64,000 nt of DNA, from assembly GCF_003626535.1 (NCBI RefSeq), contig NZ_RBAL01000005.1, positions 310,001-374,000 of the forward strand, in the 5' to 3' direction. The DNA is from Streptomyces hoynatensis (GTDB taxonomy: Bacteria; Actinomycetota; Actinomycetes; Streptomycetales; Streptomycetaceae). The position numbers and the translations under genes are program-made. How positions within the stretch are numbered: the first letter of the stretch is position 1; every line of letters starts with the position of its first letter. Shown one piece after another: positions 50,117 through 59,197 of this stretch. Under the pieces are notes generated by a model. That model was given only the letters and a program-made list of their open reading frames with translations, had not been told where the DNA came from and searched no databases.

Positions 50117-50151
50117 GCCGCCCGGCAACGTCGCCGACGTCGCCGGGCGGC
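50117..50151 (-). terminator. Nested hairpin downstream of the lasso-like peptide gene
   Basis: GCCGCCCGGC at 50117-50126 pairs perfectly with 50142-50151; inside, ACGTC and GACGT pair around GCC. Fifteen of sixteen positions pair in a 35-base unit. It lies 62 bases after the peptide stop, consistent with its own transcription unit. Confidence 0.75.
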
Positions 50152-50213
50152 CTCGTCCGCGGTGGACAACGCCGCCCGCCCCCACGGGGCGCCCTGGTCC
50201 CGGATCCTCCCGG

Positions 50214-50360
50214 CTAGTCCCAGTAGTCGTAGTTGTTGGCGCCCTCGGTCATGAAGATGTTGGACCCTCCCCGGGTCCTGGCCACGAAGCCCCCCGCCTC
50301 CTCCAGCACCGGGGGAACGTAGACCTCCCGCCGCTGCTCCACGCTCGGTTCCTCGCTCAT
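50214..50360 (-). CDS. Putative orphan lasso-peptide precursor (48 residues)
   Basis: 48 residues from an ATG at 50360 with GGGAGG eight bases upstream. Residues 14-30 fit the actinobacterial lasso leader: Tyr14, Pro17, Leu19, Gly23 and Thr29 stand in the Y-x2-P-x-L-x3-G-x5-T-x spacing, with Thr at -2 of the cleavage site. The core would be residues 31-48, 'GGSNIFMTEGANNYDYWD': Gly1 as ring amine, Glu9 as acceptor of a nine-residue macrolactam and a nine-residue tail ending Tyr-Trp-Asp. Such peptides are matured by an RRE protein, a leader protease and an asparagine-synthase-like cyclase; none is encoded in this window. thiC is upstream on the same strand (179 bases). A hairpin follows. It could also be a non-lasso peptide with a similar motif; mature product untested. 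Confidence 0.75.
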   Translation of the reverse strand: MSEEPSVEQRREVYVPPVLEEAGGFVARTRGGSNIFMTEGANNYDYWD

Positions 50361-50539
50361 CGCCACTGCCTCCCTTCCGCCGACACGCGCGGCGTACGGT
50401 CAACTACCCTGCGCGCACAGGGGAGATGCGCACGCTCACCCGAAGCGGTGACGCGCCCGCCCCGAAACCCCGGCAGCCGCGCGCCCGGCCGGGCGGGAGG
50501 GGCGTCCACCCGGCCGGAAGCGCCGCCCGCGCGCCCCGG

Positions 50540-52290
<1,751 letters not shown>

Positions 52291-52378
52291 ATGTGCTTGG
52301 TCGCCCTCCCACGCTAACCGGGCGCCCGGCGGCCTGAACAGTCCCCGCCGCCGGGGCGGCGTGCGCGATGATCGGCGG

Positions 52379-53731
52379 GTGCTGACTCACGACGACGAGG
52401 CCCCGCGCGCCGGCGAGGCCGCGAAGGCGCAGGGCCACGGCCATTCCCATGCCCACGGCCACGGCCCGGCGGCCCCGGTCTCCGCCAGGCTGCGCCGGGT
52501 GATAGCGGCGGTGCTGATCCCCTTCGCGGTCGCGGTGCTCGCCGGCCTCGTGGCGCTGTGGCCTGGCGGGACGCCGGCCGAGCAGGAGCACACGGGAGTG
52601 GGGTTCGACCAGCCCACCGAGAGCGCCCGGATCACCGAGGTGCGCGAGGTGGGGTGCGAGGACGTCGGGGTGCGCCTGGCGGACGGCGTGCGCGGGGCGT
52701 GCGCGCAGGCCACGGTGGAGGTGACCTCGGGCGAGAACGCGGGGCGCACGTTCACCCAGGTCGTGCCGCCGGACGCGACCCAGCGCTACGAGGTGGGGCA
52801 GAAGGTCACGGTGGCCTACTCGCCCGAGGCGCCCGAGGAGTTGCAGTACAGCATCAGGGACGTCGACCGGAAGCTGCCGATACTGCTGCTCGCGGGGATC
52901 TTCGCGCTGGCGGTGGTCGCCGTCGGCCGGCTGCGCGGGCTGCTGGCGCTGGCCGGGCTCGGGGTGAGCTTCGCGGTGCTGACCCTCTTCATCCTGCCCG
53001 CCGTGCTGCGCGGCTCGAACCCGCTGGCCGTGGCGGTCGTCGGCGGCAGCCTGATCATGCTGCTGACGCTGTACCTGTGCCACGGGCTCAACGCGAGGAC
53101 CTCCGTGGCGGTGCTCGGCACGCTGGCCTCGCTGGTGCTGATCGGGGTGCTCGGCTCCTGGTTCATCGACCTGGCGCACCTGACCGGCAACACCGACGAG
53201 CAGACGGCGCTCGTGCACGGCCTCTATCCGGGGATCGAGGTGCGCGGGCTGCTGCTTGCGGGCATCCTCATCGGCTCCCTCGGGGTGCTGGACGACGTGA
53301 CCGTGACGCAGACCTCGGCGGTGTGGGAGCTGAAGCGGGCCGATCCGGCGGCGGGCTGGCTGCGGCTGTACCGCGCGGGGATGCGGATCGGGCGCGACCA
53401 CATCGCCTCGGTGGTCAACACCCTGGTGCTCGCCTACGCGGGCGCGGCGCTGCCCCTGCTTTTGCTCTTCACGATCGCACACAGCGACGTGGGCACCGTG
53501 GCGTTCAGCGAGGTGGTCTCGGAGGAGATCGTGCGGACCCTGGTGGGCTCGGTCGGCCTGGTCGCCTCGGTGCCGCTGACGACGCTGCTTGCGGCGCTGG
53601 TGGTGAACGCCGACCGGCCGCCGGCGGCGGGCCGGCCGGCCACGGGGGAGGCGGCGGCGGAGGGGGCCGGGGCGGGGGCGGCGGTGCCGGCGCAGGCTAC
53701 CAGCCACCGCCGGAGGAGGAGGAAGAGGTGA
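52379..53731 (+). CDS. YibE/F-family integral membrane protein
   Basis: 450 residues from a GTG at 52379. The first 30 residues carry a His-Gly-Ala-rich stretch ('GHGHSHAHGHG') that may bind metal. An N-terminal membrane helix and an extracellular domain precede about seven membrane segments, beginning 'LPILLLAGIFALAVVAVGRLRGLLALAGLGVSFAVLTLFILPAVL' and including 'LLLAGILIGSLGVLDDVTVTQTSAVWEL', the YibE/F signature. Function unknown. Its C-terminus overlaps the convergent DUF5326 gene by 35 bases. The start lacks a good ribosome-binding site. Confidence 0.87.
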   Translation: MLTHDDEAPRAGEAAKAQGHGHSHAHGHGPAAPVSARLRRVIAAVLIPFAVAVLAGLVALWPGGTPAEQEHTGVGFDQPTESARITEVREVGCEDVGVRLADGVRGACAQATVEVTSGENAGRTFTQVVPPDATQRYEVGQKVTVAYSPEAPEELQYSIRDVDRKLPILLLAGIFALAVVAVGRLRGLLALAGLGVSFAVLTLFILPAVLRGSNPLAVAVVGGSLIMLLTLYLCHGLNARTSVAVLGTLASLVLIGVLGSWFIDLAHLTGNTDEQTALVHGLYPGIEVRGLLLAGILIGSLGVLDDVTVTQTSAVWELKRADPAAGWLRLYRAGMRIGRDHIASVVNTLVLAYAGAALPLLLLFTIAHSDVGTVAFSEVVSEEIVRTLVGSVGLVASVPLTTLLAALVVNADRPPAAGRPATGEAAAEGAGAGAAVPAQATSHRRRRRKR

Positions 53732-53909
53732 CCTTGCGCACCACGTAGATGAGGATCGCGACCAGCGCCGCGAAGATGAGGATGCGGAAGAGCAGGCCCA
53801 CGACCCAGGTGATCACGGTGACGAGCAGGCTGCCGAAGACGACCAGCGCGATGGCGGGGATGGCGATCCACCGCAGCCACCACGGCAGTGTCATAAAGGC
53901 TTGCTTCAT
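53697..53909 (-). CDS. Small membrane protein of the DUF5326 type
   Basis: 70 residues from the ATG at 53909, with GGAGGGAAG nine bases upstream. Two membrane segments ('WLRWIAIPAIALVVFGSLLVTVITWVVG' and 'LFRILIFAALVAILIYVVRKV') and a Ser-Gly tail. The shape and composition fit the streptomycete DUF5326 family. Function unknown. Convergent with the YibE/F gene. Confidence 0.8.
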   Translation of the reverse strand: MKQAFMTLPWWLRWIAIPAIALVVFGSLLVTVITWVVGLLFRILIFAALVAILIYVVRKVTSSSSSGGGW

Positions 53910-53925
53910 TGCCCCGGCTTCCCTC

Positions 53926-53960
53926 CATCGATGCGCGATCGGTCTCGCGATACTTCGATG
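53926..53960. other. Imperfect palindrome upstream of the DUF5326 gene
   Basis: CATCGA at 53926-53931 pairs with TCGATG at 53955-53960, and CGCGA at 53934-53938 with TCGCG at 53945-53949. It lies within 20 bases upstream of the start and could be an operator or 5'-UTR hairpin. Confidence 0.4.
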
Positions 53961-54100
53961 CTAAGCGCGCCGGGGGTGCGGCGGGAGGCCCTCCGGCCCC
54001 CGTCGGCCCCTGACCGTTCCCTGAATCGACCCTGAGTGAGGACCGCGAGGGGGCCCGGGGTGCCGGGCGGTCCCGCCTCCGCTCCGGCCGGGCGGCCGGG

Positions 54101-54418
54101 TCAGCCCTCGGGCGGCGAGAAGACGACGAGGACCCGCAGGTCCTCGGTGATGTGGTGGAACCTGGCCGGGGTGCCGGCGGGCACGAAGACGACGCTGCCG
54201 CGCGCGACCGTGGTCGTCTCCTGACCCACGGTCATCGCGGCGCGCCCGCTGACCACGACGTTGACCACGTCCTGCCGCTGGGCGCGCTGGGTGTCCTGCT
54301 CGCCCGGGGCGAGCGCGTAGAGGCCGACCGACATATTGCGTTCGCGAAGGAAACGGAGGTACGCTCCCTGATTCGCCATCCGCTCGGCCTCAAGTCGGTC
54401 AAGCCGGAACTCTTTCAT
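54101..54418 (-). CDS. Cupin-domain protein
   Basis: 105 residues from the ATG at 54418 (an ATG nine bases earlier is possible). 'YALAPGEQDTQRAQRQDVVNVVVSGRAAMTVGQETTTVARGSVVFVPAGTPARFHHI' is the two-motif cupin barrel. Several metal-ligand positions hold Gln, Asp and His rather than a full His triad, so metal binding is uncertain. It is divergent from the holin-type gene. Role unknown. Confidence 0.85.
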   Translation of the reverse strand: MKEFRLDRLEAERMANQGAYLRFLRERNMSVGLYALAPGEQDTQRAQRQDVVNVVVSGRAAMTVGQETTTVARGSVVFVPAGTPARFHHITEDLRVLVVFSPPEG

Positions 54419-54432
54419 CCGCCCCATACCCC

Positions 54433-54460
54433 TTGCGCAGCAAGTTCCATCTGAAACGAT
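54433..54460 (+). promoter_or_regulatory. Putative leaderless promoter of the holin-type gene
   Basis: TTGCGC at 54433-54438, 16-base spacer, AACGAT at 54455-54460, then seven bases to the ATG. CTTGC-GCA-GCAAG at 54432-54444 is an inverted repeat over the -35 box. No ribosome-binding site precedes the ATG. Confidence 0.5.
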
Positions 54461-54467
54461 CCCCGGT

Positions 54468-54845
54468 ATGACAAGCATCCTGTTCAGGTTCATAGCCAAT
54501 GCCGTCGCGCTCGGCGTCGCCGTCTGGCTGGTGGGTGACATCACCCTCGGCGAGGACGGCGCGAGCAACGGCAGCAAGACGGTCACCCTGCTCGTCGTCG
54601 CGCTGATCTTCGGCGTGGTGAACGTCGTCGTCAAGCCCGTCGTGAAGTTCTTCTCACTGCCCCTCCTCATCGTCACGCTCGGCCTGTTCACACTCGTGAT
54701 CAACGGCCTGATGCTGCTGCTGACCGACTGGATCGCGGGCGACTCCTTCGAGGTCGACGGGTTCGGCGCGGCGGTCTTCGGCGGCCTGATCGTCTCCATC
54801 GTCTCCTGGGCGGTGAACCTCGTCCTCGACCGCGACGACGACTGA
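54468..54845 (+). CDS. Phage holin family 4 / YvlD-type membrane protein
   Basis: 125 residues with four membrane segments ('FIANAVALGVAVWLVGDI', 'TVTLLVVALIFGVVNVVVKPVVKFFSLPLLIVTLGLFTLVINGLMLLLTDWIAG', 'AAVFGGLIVSIVSWAVNLVL'), the arrangement of the PF04020 family. These are host membrane proteins in spite of the phage name. The ATG at 54468 probably heads a leaderless mRNA. The tyrosine phosphatase gene follows after 22 bases, so the two may share a transcript. Confidence 0.88.
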   Translation: MTSILFRFIANAVALGVAVWLVGDITLGEDGASNGSKTVTLLVVALIFGVVNVVVKPVVKFFSLPLLIVTLGLFTLVINGLMLLLTDWIAGDSFEVDGFGAAVFGGLIVSIVSWAVNLVLDRDDD

Positions 54846-54867
54846 AAGGAAGCAGGAGACGGACACC

Positions 54868-55341
54868 GTGTACCGCATCAGCTTCGTCTGCACGGGAAAC
54901 ATCTGCCGCTCGCCGATGGCCGAGGCGGTGTTCCGGGCGCGGCTCGCCGAGGAGGCCGCGGGGCCGGCGGGCCCCGGGGGAGAGGCGGTGGCCGACAGCG
55001 CGGGCACCGGCGGCTGGCACGTCGGCGAGCCCGCCGACCCCCGCGCCACCGAGGCGCTGCGCGCCGCCGGTTACGACCTCCCGGACGACTGGCACACCGC
55101 GCGCCGCTTCGAGGCCGCCTGGTTCGGCCGCTACGACCTGGTGGTCGCGCTCGACCGCGGGCACGAGCGGGCCCTGCGCCGCCTGGCCCCGACGCCGGGC
55201 GACGCGGCGAAGATCCGCCTGCTGCGCGGCGACGGGCGGGACGTCCCCGACCCCTACTACGGGGACGCCGAGGACTTCGCCCAGTGCCTGAAGATCATCG
55301 AGGACGCGATGCCCGGGCTCCTCGCGGCGCTCCCCCGGTGA
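54868..55341 (+). CDS. Low-molecular-weight protein-tyrosine phosphatase
   Basis: 157 residues from a GTG at 54868. The P-loop is 'VCTGNICRS' with Cys8 as nucleophile and Arg14, and the general-acid Asp is in 'VPDPYYG' near residue 128. The active site is complete. It removes phosphate from tyrosine or related groups. The GTGA overlap with the next kinase gene couples the two. Confidence 0.93.
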   Translation: MYRISFVCTGNICRSPMAEAVFRARLAEEAAGPAGPGGEAVADSAGTGGWHVGEPADPRATEALRAAGYDLPDDWHTARRFEAAWFGRYDLVVALDRGHERALRRLAPTPGDAAKIRLLRGDGRDVPDPYYGDAEDFAQCLKIIEDAMPGLLAALPR

Positions 55342-56222
55342 CCGGCGCGGAGCTGGCCCGGCGGGTGGGCTCGGTGGGCGGCGTGCCGGCGACCGGCGCC
55401 CGCCCCCTCGCGGGCGGCGACATCTGCGACGCCTACCGCGTCGAACTCGCCGACGGCACCGCCGTCTTCGCCAAGACCCTGGCCGGGGCCCCGGCCGACT
55501 TCTTCCCCGCGGAGGCCGCGGGCCTCGGCCTGCTGCGCGGGACCGGGGCCGTGGCCGTGCCGCGGGTGCTGGCCGCCGGGGAGGGCCTGCTCCTGCTGGA
55601 GTGGGTGGAGCCCGCGGCGCCGAGCGCCGCGCAGGCCGAGCGGCTCGGCCGGGAACTCGCCGCCCTGCACGCCACCCCGGCCCCGCACTACGGGAGCGAG
55701 GGCCCGCTCTACCTCGGCCCCCTCCCCCTGCGCGGCCCGCGGCCCCCCGTCTCGGCGCCCGCGGACTGGCCCGCCTTCCACGTCGCGTACCGGCTGCTGC
55801 CTGCGCTGCGGCAGGCCGTGGACAACGGCGGGATCTGCGCCGCCGACCGGCGCGACGTCGAGACGCTGTGCGCCCGCCTCCCCGAGGTGGCGGGAGAGCC
55901 GCAGCCCCCGGCCGTCATCCACGGCGACCTGTGGTCGGGAAACGTGCTGTGGACCGCGGGGGAGCGGGCCCACCTCATCGACCCGGCGGCCCAGGGCGGG
56001 CACCCGGAGACGGACCTGGCCCTGCTGGAAGCCTTCGGCTGCCCGCACGTCGACCGGCTGCTCGCCGCCTACCAGGAGCTGCGGCCGCTGCCCGGCCGGG
56101 CCGGGCGGGCTCCCCTGCACCTGCTGCACCACATGCTCGTGCACGCCGCCCTCTTCGGCGGCGGCTACGGGGCGCGCAGCGGCGCCCTCGCGCGCGCCGC
56201 GCTCCGCTCCGGCGGGCGCTGA
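55338..56222 (+). CDS. Fructosamine kinase family protein
   Basis: 294 residues from a GTG at 55338 overlapping the phosphatase stop. 'AKTLAGAPADFFPAEAAGLGLLRGTGAVAVPRVLAA' holds the ATP lysine; the catalytic loop 'PPAVIHGDLWSGNVLW' and 'HLIDPAAQGGHPETDLALLEAFG' place it in the FN3K family, which phosphorylates ketoamines to repair glycated protein or other amines. The neighbouring phosphatase is a frequent partner of FN3K genes. Confidence 0.9.
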   Translation: MTGAELARRVGSVGGVPATGARPLAGGDICDAYRVELADGTAVFAKTLAGAPADFFPAEAAGLGLLRGTGAVAVPRVLAAGEGLLLLEWVEPAAPSAAQAERLGRELAALHATPAPHYGSEGPLYLGPLPLRGPRPPVSAPADWPAFHVAYRLLPALRQAVDNGGICAADRRDVETLCARLPEVAGEPQPPAVIHGDLWSGNVLWTAGERAHLIDPAAQGGHPETDLALLEAFGCPHVDRLLAAYQELRPLPGRAGRAPLHLLHHMLVHAALFGGGYGARSGALARAALRSGGR

Positions 56223-56375
56223 ACGCCCGCGCGCCGACCCGGCCGCGGCGGCCGGCTCGGGGGCCGCGCGGCGGGGCGCTTACCCTGTCCCGTGGGGGCG
56301 CGCGGCGCGGGCACACACGCCGGACCAGCGGCGGAAGGGCACGAGAGGCCCGCCGCACCGGCCCGCGCCCGGCAC

Positions 56376-56431
56376 GCGACGCAGACGACGCAGGCGACGC
56401 AGGCAAAACGACACGACACGACCCACGAGAC
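56376..56431. repeat. Nine-base repeats in the leader of the cystathionine lyase gene
   Basis: ACGACGCAG-type units occur about three times at 56378-56406, followed by ACGAC repeats to 56431. They lie in the 225-base gap before the lyase start; TACCCT at 56281-56286 is the only promoter-like element I see. No function is evident. Confidence 0.5.
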
Positions 56432-56447
56432 GGCAGGGGTGAAGGCC

Positions 56448-57578
56448 ATGACGGGAGACGGCACGCGCGCCGTGCACGCCGGGATACCCGAGGCCGAGGC
56501 GTACCGGCCGCCCGTGCCCGGGCCGGTCCTCGCCGCGCACTACCACCTCCCGGGCGACCCGGCCGTCGCCCCCTACAGCTACGGCCGCACCGGCAACCCG
56601 ACCTGGACGGCCCTGGAACGCGCCGTGGCCGAGCTGGAGTCCCCGGGCGAGGCGGCCCACGCGGTGGTCTTCCCCTCCGGGATGGCCGCCGTCTCCGCGG
56701 TGTTCTCCCTGCTGCGCCCGGGCGAGGCCGCCGTCCTGCCCTGCGACGGGTACCAGATGCTGCCCCGGGCCAGGGCCCGTCTGGAGGAGCGGGGCGTCAC
56801 GGTCCGCGTCGCCCCCACCGGCGGCGACGCCCAGCTGGACGCCCTGGACGCGGACGTGCGGCTGCTGTGGCTCGAAACCCCCTCCAACCCCGGGCTCGAC
56901 GTGTGCGACATCCGCCGCCTGGTGGACCGGGCGCGCAGCCTGGCGCCCGGCGCGCTGGTCGCCGTGGACAACACGCTCGCCACCCCGCTCGGCCAGCGCC
57001 CGCTGGAGCTGGGCGCCGACCTCGCCTGCGCCAGCGGCACGAAGGCCCTGAACGGGCACGGCGACGTGCTGCTCGGCTACGCCGTCTCCCGGGACGCCGA
57101 GCTGGACGCGCGGCTGCGGGAGTGGCGCACGGAAACGGGCGCGATCCTCGGCCCGATGGAGGCGTGGCTCGCGCACCGGGGCCTGGCCACCCTCCAGCTG
57201 CGCGTCGAGCGCCAGGCCGTGAACGCCCTGGCGGTGGCCGGCGAACTCGGCCGGCACCCGGAGGTCGCCGGGCTGCGCCACCCCGGGCTGCCCGGTGACC
57301 CGGCGCACGAGACGGCGGCCCGGCAGATGCGGTACTTCGGCTGCGTGGTGTCGTTCACCCTGCCGGACCGGGAGCACGCGGAACGGTTCCTCGCCGCGCT
57401 GCGGCTGGTCCACGACGCCACCAGCTTCGGCGGCGTCAGGTCGACCGCGGAGCGGCGCCGCCGGTGGGGCGGCGACCCGGTGCCCGAGGGCTTCGTGCGG
57501 TTCTCGGCCGGCGTGGAGGACGCCGCGGACCTGGTGGCCGACGTGCGGCAGGCCCTCGCCGCGGCGCGGGGCGCCTAA
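56448..57578 (+). CDS. PLP-dependent cystathionine gamma-lyase/synthase family enzyme
   Basis: 376 residues from the ATG at 56448 with AGGGGTGA upstream. 'SYGRTGNPTWTALERAVAELE' and 'VVFPSGMAAVSAVFSLL' bind PLP, 'VDNTLATPLGQRPLELGADLACASGTKALNGHGD' has the PLP lysine (Lys199), and the C-terminal domain ends 'STAERRRRWGGDPVPEGFVRFSAGVE'. It belongs to the cysteine/methionine metabolism family; lyase or synthase activity cannot be told from these motifs. 'SGTKAL' rather than the usual 'SATKY' is a small deviation. Stands alone or starts a short operon with the Nudix gene 27 bases later. Confidence 0.9.
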   Translation: MTGDGTRAVHAGIPEAEAYRPPVPGPVLAAHYHLPGDPAVAPYSYGRTGNPTWTALERAVAELESPGEAAHAVVFPSGMAAVSAVFSLLRPGEAAVLPCDGYQMLPRARARLEERGVTVRVAPTGGDAQLDALDADVRLLWLETPSNPGLDVCDIRRLVDRARSLAPGALVAVDNTLATPLGQRPLELGADLACASGTKALNGHGDVLLGYAVSRDAELDARLREWRTETGAILGPMEAWLAHRGLATLQLRVERQAVNALAVAGELGRHPEVAGLRHPGLPGDPAHETAARQMRYFGCVVSFTLPDREHAERFLAALRLVHDATSFGGVRSTAERRRRWGGDPVPEGFVRFSAGVEDAADLVADVRQALAAARGA

Positions 57579-57605
57579 GGTTTCGCCGCCGGGCGCACGG
57601 GCCAC

Positions 57606-58109
57606 ATGAAGTGCATGACCCAAGCTCAACCCGTGGTCAAGCGCACCGCACGCGCGATCCTCTTCGACGGCACCGACCGGCTGGTCTTCATCAAGCGCAC
57701 CAAGCCGGGGCGCCCGCCGTACTGGATCACGCCGGGCGGCGGGGTCGAGCCCACCGACCCGACGGTGGTCTCCGCCCTGCACCGCGAGGTCTTCGAGGAG
57801 CTCGGCGCGCGGATCACCGACGTGGTGCCGGCGTTCGTCGACACGGTGCCGCACGTGCCGGAGCCGGGCGAGGACACCCCGCCCGGGCTGAAGGTGCAGC
57901 ACTTCTTCGCCTGCCGGCTCGCCTCCATGGACCCCGCGCTGCGGCACGGCCCCGAGGTCGAGGAGCCGCGCGGCACCTACGAGATCGTCCGGCTGCCGTT
58001 CACGCCCCGCGGCCTGGCCTCGGTGGACGTCGTGCCCTTCTCGCTGCGCGGCTACCTGATGCGGAACATCGCGGGAGTCCGCGCCCTGCTCGCCCCCGAC
58101 CTGCGCTGA
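57606..58109 (+). CDS. Nudix hydrolase
   Basis: 167 residues from the ATG at 57606 (57615 is an alternative). The Nudix box 'GGGVEPTDPTVVSALHREVFEELGA' fits GX5EX7REUXEEXGU with Glu residues for Mg2+. The C-terminal region is longer than in the smallest members. It would hydrolyse a nucleoside diphosphate linked to another group. Follows the lyase gene closely. Confidence 0.9.
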   Translation: MKCMTQAQPVVKRTARAILFDGTDRLVFIKRTKPGRPPYWITPGGGVEPTDPTVVSALHREVFEELGARITDVVPAFVDTVPHVPEPGEDTPPGLKVQHFFACRLASMDPALRHGPEVEEPRGTYEIVRLPFTPRGLASVDVVPFSLRGYLMRNIAGVRALLAPDLR

Positions 58110-58140
58110 GGCCCGCCCGCCCCGGCCCGGCCGGCCCGGC

Positions 58141-59181
58141 CTAGCCGAACCAGCCGCCCCCGCCGCTGCCGGCGCGCTCGGCGCGCTCCAGCGCGCGCCT
58201 CGCCTCCTCGCGCCAGAGCTGGACGTCCGGCGGCGGCGCGGGCAGGGCGGGCCGCGCCTCGGCGCGCGCCGGGGTGAGCTCCTGTCCCACCGGGACGGGT
58301 GGCGCCGGGGGCGCGGCGGGGAGCGCGGGCGCTGCCGGGGGAGCGGGCGTCGCCAGGGGCGCGGGGGCCGCCGGAGGCACGAGGTGCGCCGGGGGCGCGG
58401 CGGGCACGGGCGGCGCGGCAGGCACGGGCGGCGCGGCGGGCGCCGGGGGCGCCGGGGGTACGGAAGGCAGCGCGGGCGCCGCCGGAGGCCGGTTCTGCTC
58501 CTGGGCACGCCGGGCCTGCTGCTCGCGCGCCGCGCCGAAGAAGTCGCCGCCCTTGCGCCGGTAGTCGTCGGTGCCCCAGTCCCGCGGGGTGCCGCGCGGC
58601 GCCTTCACCATCTGCGGTATGTGCTTGGCGCAGTGGATGTACGCCTCCTCGACGTCGATCCGCACCCAGAGCTCGAACCGGCGGCCCGAGGGGGTCTCCT
58701 CGGGCAGGCCCGGGTACTGCGCGCGCAGCTCGGCGTCGCTCACGATGCGGGCGCGGCCGTTGACGTGCAGGCCGATGCGGGCCCGCTCGAAGTCGAGCAG
58801 GAGCAGGCCGGCGTGCGGGTTCTCCGAGATGTTGCCGAGGGAGGCGTGCACGCCGTTGCCGCGGTACTCCGGGTAGGCCAGCACCCGCGGATCGAGCACC
58901 TGGAGGAAGCCGGGCGGGCCGGCCCGGAAGCTGTTGTCGCACTCGCCGTGCCGATCGGACGTGGCCAGGAAGAACATCTCCTGGCGGCCCACGAACTCCC
59001 GCATGCGCTCGTTGAGATGGTCGAGCACCTGCTGCTCGTAGAAACGCTCGGCTCGCTGCTCGGTGCCCAGGCTCCGCTGGAGGGCGTGCTCCCCGTCGCT
59101 GCCGGGGAGGTGCCGGCGCCCGTCCGGCGAAGGCGCGTAGGGCCCGTCGAGTGTCCCGTCTGTTCCAGGCATTCCTGTCAT
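58141..59181 (-). CDS. Pyridoxamine 5'-phosphate oxidase-like (PPOX) protein with Pro-Ala tail
   Basis: 346 residues from the ATG at 59181. The FMN-binding split barrel is at residues 60-210, with 'VGRQEMFFLATSDRHGECDNSFRAGPPGFLQVLDPRVLAYPEYRGNGVHASLGNISENPHAGLLLLDF'. The family includes pyridoxamine phosphate oxidases, F420-dependent reductases and heme-utilisation proteins. A tail of about 120 residues is nearly all Pro and Ala, with repeats of the type APPVPA, probably unfolded. It begins 16 bases after the globin-reductase stop on the same strand, so the two are cotranscribed. Confidence 0.88.
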   Translation of the reverse strand: MTGMPGTDGTLDGPYAPSPDGRRHLPGSDGEHALQRSLGTEQRAERFYEQQVLDHLNERMREFVGRQEMFFLATSDRHGECDNSFRAGPPGFLQVLDPRVLAYPEYRGNGVHASLGNISENPHAGLLLLDFERARIGLHVNGRARIVSDAELRAQYPGLPEETPSGRRFELWVRIDVEEAYIHCAKHIPQMVKAPRGTPRDWGTDDYRRKGGDFFGAAREQQARRAQEQNRPPAAPALPSVPPAPPAPAAPPVPAAPPVPAAPPAHLVPPAAPAPLATPAPPAAPALPAAPPAPPVPVGQELTPARAEARPALPAPPPDVQLWREEARRALERAERAGSGGGGWFG

Positions 59182-59197
59182 ACCGTTACTTCACTTC

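Noticed and set aside
50361..50539. Promoter for the lasso-like gene (GGGTAG with GCAT 16 bases upstream)
   Set aside because: It resembles stress-sigma promoters only loosely; not enough for a feature.
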